The notes beneath the pieces were generated by a model. It was not told the origin of the DNA and did no database searches. It saw only the letters and a list, made by a program, of their open reading frames with translations. Shown in pieces: positions 55,994 to 64,000 of a stretch of 64,000 nucleotides of DNA (positions within the stretch are counted from its first letter, which is position 1; every line of letters starts with the position of its first letter). The stretch spans positions 1-64,000 of the forward strand of contig NW_026042727.1 of NCBI RefSeq assembly GCF_023856365.1, read 5' to 3'. This DNA is from Brienomyrus brachyistius (taxonomy: Eukaryota > Chordata > Actinopteri > Osteoglossiformes > Mormyridae). The translations under genes were made by a program, and so were the position numbers.

Positions 55994-56605
55994 ACTAGAG
56001 GTCGACCGATATGGGTTTTTCAAGTCAAGGGTCAGGCGATGGCCGATATATGCTGCTGATTTTTTTTGGCCGATAATTGGACGTTTTCCCCTCTATTTGC
56101 ATGGTAAAATATCACACTAATAATAACAAACGATACACAAAATTTCTCAATTTAGCATTTATTGAATACTCAACTTGGAAACAATAACACATTTATAAAC
56201 AATAAAAATAGCAGCATCAGAATCTCTGTTAGTGCACAATATAGCAGCAAACTCCTCATGTTTGACGGAAGGAAATTTGTAAACAATACAAAAAGGAATA
56301 AGCATGTTATCTTTAGTTGTAATCCCACTTCCAGTCCCTGAGTCTTACTCACCACACTCATACTTCACAGCAAACAGACAGCAGTTAATTAACCAGAAGA
56401 GAAAAATGCAAAAACACAACAGAACTTGTAAATAATAACAAACTAATAGACAATAAAAATAGCAGCATCAGAATCTCTATTAGTGCCAAATATAGCAGCA
56501 AACTCCTCATGTCTGACGGAAGGAAAATTTGTAAATACACAAAGGAATGAGCACATCTTCAGTTTTAATCCCATTTCCAGTCCCTGAGTCTTCCTCATCC
56601 CACAA
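55994..56605. repeat. DNA-element repeat with internal ~240-bp duplication
   Basis: It begins 'ctagaggtcgaccgatatgg' and 'ggccgataattggac', a familiar fish DNA-element end. Inside, two copies of a block (AATAAAAATAGCAGCATCAG to CCAGTCCCTGAGTCTT) lie about 240 bp apart (56200-56345 and 56450-56595). Confidence 0.65.
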
Positions 56606-56653
56606 GCAGGCAAGGCATGTCACCCCGGTTGTGTGACACTTATTTTATATAAT
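56606..56653 (+). repeat. Fragment of the TA-rich satellite
   Basis: GCAGGCAAGGCATGTCACCC, then GGTTGTGTGACACTTATTTT matches the satellite core at 59173 and onward with one change. The proline-rich element starts directly after it. Confidence 0.85.
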
Positions 56654-57903
56654 AAAATAAGTGCCCCCTGCGGCCCCAGAGCCCGAGCAGCCGTCTCCGC
56701 TGCCTGCAGCTACCGCGCCCACGTCCGAGGCGCTTTCCCTGCCTGCAGCTCCCGGGCAGGCGCTCCCTCTGCAGCCTGCAGCTCCAGTCCCTGGCCCCAC
56801 TCCAGTCCCTTCTCCCCCTGTGACTCTGGTACCCTCACCCCGACGAGCCCGACCCCGGCCGCAGGTCCTTATGTCTGTGTCCCATAAGGGGAGAGGACAC
56901 AGACGCACGGCTGGGGTCCCACCCGCCCAGCCCCCTGGCTCGCCCTCCCTCGCCGGCGCTAGGGCTTGGTCGGCACCTGCGGGTCCTGGCCCTCCGGGTC
57001 GGCTGTCGTCTGCGGGTCCCCCTCCGCGGCCTCGTCGCCCTGCCTCGGTCCCTCCTCCGGCGTCTTATCGGTTGCCTGCGGGCCCCCCCGACGGCGGCTC
57101 CTCATTCGCCTGCTGGTCCTCCCGCTCTGGCGTGTCGGAGGACGTCGCCGTCTGCTGCGGCTCCCCCTCTCTCCTTGCCCTCGCCAGGGTCCCTTCCAGC
57201 TCCTTCGTCCCCTTCCCTGGTTTCCCCTCCGACTCCCTCCTTCGTCCCTGCGTCTGTCCCTCACCCCGTCTCCTCGGCCCCTCCGGCTCCGGCCTCCCGG
57301 CCGCCTGCAGCCCTTCCGGCTGCCTCCCGTCGCCCGCTGGGTCTCCCTCGGGCTCCTCTTGGTTCCCCCTCCTTCTCTCCCTGGCCTCCCGTCTTTGTCC
57401 CTCCTGCCTCTGCTCCCCCTCGCTTTGTTCCTCCTGTCTCTGTCCCTCCTCTCTTTGTCCCTCGTCCCTCTGGCTTCTGCTCCTCTTTCCCCGATGTTCC
57501 CTTCGTTCACTCCCGGTCCTTTTGTCCTGCCTGTTCCCTCCGTGTCCCCCTTTCTGATCTGTTTCTCTGCCTTTCCTGTCTTATGTCAAGTCTTGTCCTG
57601 GCTCCTTCCCCTGTGCCAGTTCTGTCTGTCCGTTCTGTTCCCTGTCCCTCATTAATGAGGTTTTATATAGATATACATATATGCCCGGCTTGTCCGCTCC
57701 TCGTGTGTGCCACGCCCCCTGATTACCCACGTGTGCTTCCCTGATCGTCTCCTGCTTTGCCCGATTACTTTGATTAGTCATGACCTATTTTAAGTCCTGG
57801 TCTTACCTGTTTGCCCTGTCCGTCATTGTAGTTTGTCAATGCCTGCGTTCCGTCCTGCTCTACCCGCTCCGTTTCCCCGATTAAAGACCCGTTTTCACAA
57901 ACA
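56654..57903 (+). mobile_element. Proline-rich LTR element, 5'- and 3'-truncated copy
   Basis: A plus-strand frame continues the proline-rich repeats (LPAAPGQALPLQPA) to the block MSVSHKGRGHRRTAGVPP (from 56871) and the Pro/Ser tail (57557 stop in one frame). An incomplete LTR (about 57680-57903) has TATGCCCGGC, ATTTTAAG and ATTAAAG but ends just after the poly(A) signal, without the U5 end. Both outer flanks are satellite sequence. Confidence 0.85.
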
Positions 57904-57933
57904 CAAAAAAAACTATATGTATACATATACATA

Positions 57934-59104
57934 CACTGAACAAAAATATAAACGCAACACTTTTGTTTTTTGCTCCCATTTTTCATGAGATGGACTTAAA
58001 GATCTACAATTCATTCCAGATACACAATATTACCATTTCTCTCAAACATTTCTCACAAATCAGTCTAAATGTGTGATAGTGAGCACTTCTGCTTTGCTGA
58101 GATAATCCATCCCACCTCACAGGTGTGCCACATCAAGATGCTGATCTGACATCATGGGTAGTGCACAGGTGTACCTTATACTGCCCACAATAAAAGGCCA
58201 CCCTGGAATGTGCAGTTTTGTCTCACAGCAAAATGCCACAGATGCCACAAGCATTGAGGGAGCGTGCAATTGGCATGCTGACAGCAGGAATGTCAACCAG
58301 ATCTGTTGCTCGTGCATTGAATGTTCATTTCTCAACCATAAGCCGTCTCCAAAGGCGTTTCAGAGAATATGGCAGTACATCCAACCGGCCTCACAACCGC
58401 AGACCACGTGTAACCACACCAGCCCAGGACCTCCACATCCAGCAGGTTCACCTCCAAGATCGTCTGAGACCAGCCACTCAGACAGATGATGCACGGCCCC
58501 ATGTTGCAAGGATCTGTACACAGTTCTTGGAAGCTGAAAATGTCCCAGTTCTTGCATGGCCAGCATACTCACCGGACATGTCACCCGTTGAGCATGTTTG
58601 GGATGTGCTTGACCGGCGTATACGACAGCGTGTACCAGTTCCCACTAATATCCAACAACTTCGCACAGCCATTGAAGAGGAGTGGACCAACATTCCACAG
58701 GCCACAATTGACAATCTGATAAACTCTATGCGAAGAAGATGTGTTGCATTGTATGAGGCAAATGGTGGTCACACCAGATACTGACCGGTTCTGAGTCCCC
58801 AGACCCCCAATAAAGCAAAAAACTGCACATTCCAGGGTGGCCTTTTATTGTGGGCAGTATAAGGTACACCTGTGCACTACCCATGATGTCAGATCAGCAT
58901 CTTGATGTGGCACACCTGTGAGGTGGGATGGATTATCTCCAGCAAAGCAGAAGTGCTCACTATCACACATTTAGACTGATTTGTGAGAAATGTTTGAGAG
59001 AAATGGTAATATTGTGTATCTGGAATGAATTGTAGGTCTTTAAGTCCATCTCATGAAAAATGGGAGCAGAAACAAGAGTGTTGCGTTTATATTTTTGTTC
59101 AGTA
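57934..59104 (+). mobile_element. Tc1-type transposon, internally deleted
   Basis: Long (about 280 bp) inverted repeats 57936-58216 and 58819-59102 start CTGAACAAAAATATAAACGC and end in the complement followed by TA. Between them is one transposase-derived ORF (58218-58784). The element is inserted in TA-rich satellite DNA. Confidence 0.92.
58218..58784 (+). CDS. Tc1-type transposase, central part deleted (188 aa)
   Basis: The N-terminal half of the DNA-binding region is intact: a helix-turn-helix (IGMLTAGMSTRSVARALNVH), then the linker NRRPRVTTPAQD and part of the second helical domain. At about residue 88 it joins DDARPHVAR, so the region holding the first catalytic Asp is lost. The second Asp and the Glu of the DDE motif (SPDMSPVEHVWD) remain, followed by the normal C-terminus. 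Full-length family members are about 340 aa. It cannot catalyse transposition but could still bind terminal repeats. AATAAA lies at 58809. Confidence 0.88.
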   Translation: MSHSKMPQMPQALRERAIGMLTAGMSTRSVARALNVHFSTISRLQRRFREYGSTSNRPHNRRPRVTTPAQDLHIQQVHLQDRLRPATQTDDARPHVARICTQFLEAENVPVLAWPAYSPDMSPVEHVWDVLDRRIRQRVPVPTNIQQLRTAIEEEWTNIPQATIDNLINSMRRRCVALYEANGGHTRY

Positions 59105-59310
59105 TATATATTTATGGGTGTATCGAGACTAGATGGTCAGTATGGATAACTAAGGTGCACTAAAACTGGGTGAGCAGGCAAGGCATGTCACCCAGGTTGT
59201 GTGACAATTATTTTATATAAATGTATATATGTATATATATATTCCATCCACCATCCCTCCTTTACGGAGAACTGCGTTATTTTTATTGTCCATTACGAAA
59301 AAAATAAAAA

Positions 59311-59347
<37 letters not shown>

Positions 59348-60010
59348 TATTTATGGGTGTATCGAGACTAGTTGGTCATTATGGATAACTAAGTTGCACT
59401 AAAATTGGGTGAGCAGGCAAAGCATGTCACCCAGGTTGTGTGACAATTATTTTATATATATGTATGTATATATTCCATCCACCATCCCTCCTTTACGGAG
59501 AACTGCGTTATTTTTCTTTTCTATTGCTAATAAAAAAAACTATATATATGTACATATATATATATATATATATATATGGGTGTATCGAGACTAGATGGTC
59601 AGTATGGATAACTAAGGTGCACTAAAATTGGGTGAGCAGGCAAGGCATGTCACCCAGGTTGTGTGACAATAATTTTATATATATGTATATATATATTCCA
59701 TCCACTATCCCTCCTTTATGGAGAACTGCGTTATTTTTATTGTCTATTGCAAAAAAAAACACAAAAAAACTATATATATATATATATATACACATATATA
59801 TTTATGGGTGTATCGAGACTAGTTGGTCATTATGGATAACTAAGGTGCACTAAAATTGGGTGAGCAGGCAAGGCATGTCACCCCAGTTGTGTGACAATTA
59901 TTTTATATAAATGTATATATATATTCCCTCCACCACCCCTCCTTTACGGAGGACTGCTTTATTTTTAATATCCATTGCGAAAAAAAAACACAAGAAAAAG
60001 AAAAAATATC

Positions 60011-60075
<65 letters not shown>

Positions 60076-60265
60076 GTGTGTCGAGACTAGATGGTCAGTA
60101 TGGATAACTGAGGTGCACTAAAATTGGGTGAGCAGGCAAGGCATGTCACCCAGGTTGTGTGACAATTATTTTATATATATGCATATACATATTCCATCCA
60201 CCATCCCTCCTTTATGGAGAACTGCGTTATTTTTATTGTCTATTGCAAAAAAAAACCAGAAAAAC

Positions 60266-60297
<32 letters not shown>

Positions 60298-60717
60298 TAT
60301 TCATGGGTGTATCGAGACTAGATGGTCATTATGGATAACTAAAGTGCACTAAAATTGGGTGAGCAGGCAAGGCATGTCACCCAGGTTGTGTGACAATTAT
60401 TTTATATAAATGTATATATATATATATATATTCCATCCACCATCCCTCCTTTACGGAGAACTGCGTTATTTTTCTTTTCTATTGCTAATAAAAAAACTAT
60501 ATATATATACATATATATTTATGGGTGTATCGAGACTAGATGGTCATTATGAATAACTAAGGTGCACTAAAATTGGGTGAGCAGGCAAGGCATGTCACCC
60601 CGGTTGTGTGACAATTATTTTATATATATATTCCATCCACCATCCCTCCTTTACGGAGGACTGCTTTATTTTTAATATCCATTGCGAAAAAAAAACACAA
60701 GAAAAAGAAAAAATATC

Positions 60718-60794
<77 letters not shown>

Positions 60795-60897
60795 GTGTGT
60801 CGAGACTAGATGGTCAGTATGGATAACTAAGGTGCACTAAAATTGGGTGAGCAGGCAAGGCATGTCACCCAGGTTGTGTGACAATTATTTTATATAA

Positions 60898-60953
<56 letters not shown>

Positions 60954-61257
60954 CATCCACCATCCCTCCTTTACGGAGAACTGCGTTATTTTTCTTTTCT
61001 ATTGCTAATAAAAAAACTATATATATGTACATATATATATATATATATATGGGTGTATCGAGACTAGTTGGTCATTATGGATAACTAAGTTGCACTAAAA
61101 TTGGGTGAGCAGGCAAGGCATGTCACCCAGGTTGTGTGACAATTATTTTATATATATATGTATATATATATTCCCTCCACCACCCCTCCTTTACGGAGGA
61201 CTGCTTTATTTTTAATATCCATTGCGAAAAAAAAACACAAGAAAAAGAAAAAATATC

Positions 61258-61322
<65 letters not shown>

Positions 61323-61425
61323 GTGTGTCGAGACTAGATGATCAGTATGGATAACTAAAGTGCACTAAAATTGGGTGAGCAGGCAAGGCATGTCACCCAG
61401 GTTGTGTGACAATTATTTTATATAA

Positions 61426-61503
<78 letters not shown>

Positions 61504-61810
61504 CATCCACCATCCCTCCTTTACGGAGAACTGCGTTATTTTTCTTTTCTATTGCTAATAAAAAAACTATATATATGTACATATATATATATATATATAT
61601 ATGGGTGTATCGAGACTAGTTGGTCATTATGGATAACTAAGTTGCACTAAAATTGGGTGAGCAGGCAAGGCATGTCACCCAGGTTGTGTGACAATTATTT
61701 TATATATATATGTATATATATATTCCCTCCACCACCCCTCCTTTACGGAGGACTGCTTTATTTTTAATATCCATTGCGAAAAAAAAAACACAAGAAAAAG
61801 AAAAAATATC

Positions 61811-61883
<73 letters not shown>

Positions 61884-62072
61884 GTGTGTCGAGACTAGAT
61901 GGTCAGTATGGATAACTAAGGTGCACTAAAATTGGGGTGAGCAGGCAAGGCATGTCACCCAGGTTGTGTGACAATTATTTTATATATATGCATATACATA
62001 TTCCATCCACCATCCCTCCTTTACGGAGAACTGCGTTATTTTTTATTGTCTATTGCAAAAAAAAAACAGAAA

Positions 62073-62151
<79 letters not shown>

Positions 62152-63010
62152 TATTCATGGGTGTATCGAGACTAGATGGTCATTATGGATAACTAAAGTG
62201 CACTAAAATTGGGTGAGCAGGCAAGGCATGTCACCCAGGTTGTGTGACAATTATTTTATATAAATGTATATATATATATATATATATATTCCATCCACCA
62301 TCCCTCCTTTACGGAGAACTGCGTTATTTTTCTTTTCTATTGCTAATAAAAAAACTATATATATATGTACATATATATATATATATATATGGGTGTATCG
62401 AGACTAGTTGGTCATTATGGATAACTAAGTTGCACTAAAATTGGGTGAGCAGGCAAGGCATGTCACCCAAGTTGTGTGACAATTATTTTATATATATGTA
62501 TATATATATTCCATCCACCATCCCTCCTTTATGGAGAACTGCGTTATTTTTATTGTCTATTGCAAAAAAAAAACAAAAAAAACTATATATATATACATAT
62601 ATATTTATGGGTGTATCGAGACTAGATGGTCATTATGAATAACTAAGGTGCACTAAAACTGGGTGAGCAGGCAAGGCATGTCACCCAGGTTGTGTGACAA
62701 TTATTTTATATATATGTATATATATATTCCATCCACCATCCCTCCTTTATGGAGAACTGCGTTATTTTTATTGTCTATTGCAAAAAAAAAAAACAAAAAA
62801 AACTATATATATATATACATATATATATATGGGTGTATCGAGACTAGAAGGTCATTATGCATAACTAAAGTGCACTAAAATTGGGTGAGCAGGATAGGCA
62901 TGTCACCCCAGTTGTGTGACAATTATTTTATATATATGTATATATATATATATATTCCCTCCACCACCCCTCCTCTACGGAGGACTGCTTTATTTTTATT
63001 TCCATTGCAA
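59103..63010 (+). repeat. TA-rich satellite, ~16 monomers of ~220-280 bp, three subtypes
   Basis: The core is GGGTGTATCGAGACTAGATG, then GGTGCACTAAAATTGGGTGA, GGCATGTCACCCAGGTTGTG, TCCATCCACCATCCCTCC and an A-rich end, joined by (TA)n of variable length. Subtype A has ATTGTCTATTGC, B has TTCTTTTCTATTGCTAATAA, and C has GGACTGCTTTATTTTTAATA with AAGAAAAAGAAAAAATATC. The order is A B A C A B C B C B C A B A A C. Many apparent ORFs (YIYIYI) are artefacts of the TA tracts. Confidence 0.95.
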
Positions 63011-63221
63011 AAATAAAAAATTTTAAAACACAAAAAAAAAAAAAAAACGAAAATAATAATAATAAAAATAATTTTGAATGTGTATTCAAATAAGTTTGAA
63101 TGTGTGTGAACTATATATAAATATATATATACACATGCATATACAGAAATATATACACACACACACATATATATATATACACACACACACACAGACACAC
63201 ACTCACATAAACACATACACA
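63011..63221. repeat. A-rich and (CA)n low-complexity tract
   Basis: Poly-A at 63030-63046, then AATAAT and (CA/TA)n from 63130 to 63222. Confidence 0.9.
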
Positions 63222-63590
63222 CACTGTGTACAGTCTTATGCAAAGGTTTGGCACCCCTTGACAAATAACATCTTTTCAATTACAAAAGCAACAATATCAG
63301 TTAATACAGTCTCTTTAGGAACTGGGGGAAAAATACACAATATTTTCAGCAAACATTGATGAATAGTTACTTTTTATGCCATAAATTGAACAAAATTACA
63401 AAATAAAAACATTATTATGGCACTCTGCAAAAGTTTGGGCACCCTACGTAATCAGTACTTAGTAACACCTCCTCTGCCAGATATCACAGCTTACAAGCGC
63501 TTCTTATAGCCAGCTGAAAGGCTTTCAGTTCTTGTACTTGGGATTTTCTCACATTCTTCCTTGCAAAAGGCTTCTAGTTCTGTAATATTC
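63222..63590. mobile_element. Tc1-type terminal fragment
   Basis: CAGTCTTATGCAAAGGTTTGG and the later TGCAAAAGTTTGGGCACCC, then AGTAACACCTCCTCTGCCAG are characteristic of a fish Tc1 family end. No transposase follows. Confidence 0.65.
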
Positions 63591-63815
63591 TAATATATCA
63601 AGGGCTGTATTGTCAAATAGGAGATCGGCAGCATTCTCCCACCTGAGAAAACTGTACTACAATGCCCTTGATAGTGTGTAGAAACACACTCGTCAGCTCT
63701 AGTCCTCCTGTAACAACGCAAAAGGACTGGCAACCCTCAGGTATTTATGCGTGCGATTGTATGATAAATTCACCCTGACAGTCTCACACTTCTCTTGGTA
63801 CCAACAGGTCTCATG

Positions 63816-63900
63816 GAATATATAAAAGGCAACTGCAACAATTATACTCGGCACTAAACATCGAGGCACGGAAATGCAGCAGAGCTTGTGTATTTCTCAG
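63816..63900 (+). promoter_or_regulatory. Candidate TATA promoter at the window edge
   Basis: GGAATATATAAAAGGCAACTG (from 63816) is a good TATA box. An ATG at 63873 follows but opens only a short frame before a stop. A gene could continue to the right; nothing inside the window confirms it. Confidence 0.3.
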
Positions 63901-64000
63901 GATGCATTCTAGTAAAATGCCCGGAAAATGAGCTAAAGACATATTTCAAGGGGCACTATATAAAACCGATGGAAATTTTACTGATTAAATAAAAGGAAAA

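Noticed and set aside
59409..62878. Series of 60-90 codon frames rich in Tyr-Ile
   Set aside because: They are translations of (TA)n tracts in the satellite; no gene features.

Overview
The window is vertebrate, almost certainly teleost fish, nuclear DNA. The evidence is intron-containing genes with GT-AG introns, a novel immune-type receptor (NITR; a bony-fish receptor family), a brachyury-type T-box gene remnant, and a dense load of fish-typical mobile elements (L2 and CR1 LINEs, tRNA-derived SINEs with (TGGA)n tails, Tc1 and hAT elements, LTR retroelements). The species cannot be named from sequence alone.

Host genes. (1) 12158-14146 (+): three 3' exons of a brachyury (tbxt) homologue. 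The last exon carries an in-frame TAG and is split by a solo LTR with a 5-bp target duplication, so this copy is dead or truncated. (2) 19667-27991 (+): a six-exon inhibitory NITR (leader, V, I, TM, two cytoplasmic exons with ITIM-type motifs). All splice phases fit, but a 57-bp in-frame duplication at the end of the I exon leaves a TAG in the first copy. A 4-kb LTR retroelement sits antisense in its V-I intron. (3) 51574-53761 (+): a four-exon secreted cystatin-fold protein with the cysteine layout of chemerin (rarres2), with a 1-bp frameshift in exon 1. Possible host-like scraps are an Ig-like fragment near 55.7 kb and a TATA promoter at the right edge.

Mobile DNA. 0-12 kb: SINE, L2, CR1 (with a nested solo LTR), a decayed retroviral/Gypsy-type element (gag-like 4.9-5.9 kb, integrase pieces 7.8-8.7 kb), then a ~0.5-0.75 kb inverted duplication around a 1-kb spacer. 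14-19 kb: an integrase pseudogene, an LTR-like segment, a perfect 36-bp hairpin and a hAT MITE. 20.27-24.31 kb: the best preserved element, a non-autonomous LTR retroelement on the minus strand. It has 288/300-bp LTRs, an ATTAT target duplication, a TATA box, an ATTAAA signal and an 11-nt primer-binding site complementary to its own predicted RNA 5' end, as in Tf1/sushi self-priming elements. Its only ORF (1117 aa) is proline-rich. Relatives lie at 4.45 kb and 13.69 kb (solo LTRs), 36.15 kb and 56.65 kb (partial copies with part of the ORF). 28-45 kb: LINE, SINE, LTR and MITE debris.

Tandem DNA. 46.3-48.1 kb is a 46-bp minisatellite with a 15-monomer (690-bp) higher-order period, inside what may be a degraded LTR element. 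59.1-63.0 kb is a TA-rich satellite of about 16 monomers (about 220-280 bp) in three subtypes, with satellite flanks also around the Tc1 element (57.9-59.1 kb) and the proline-rich element copy (56.65-57.9 kb).

The strongest candidate for something undescribed is the self-priming, proline-rich-ORF LTR family. It has also disrupted a T-box gene exon here.
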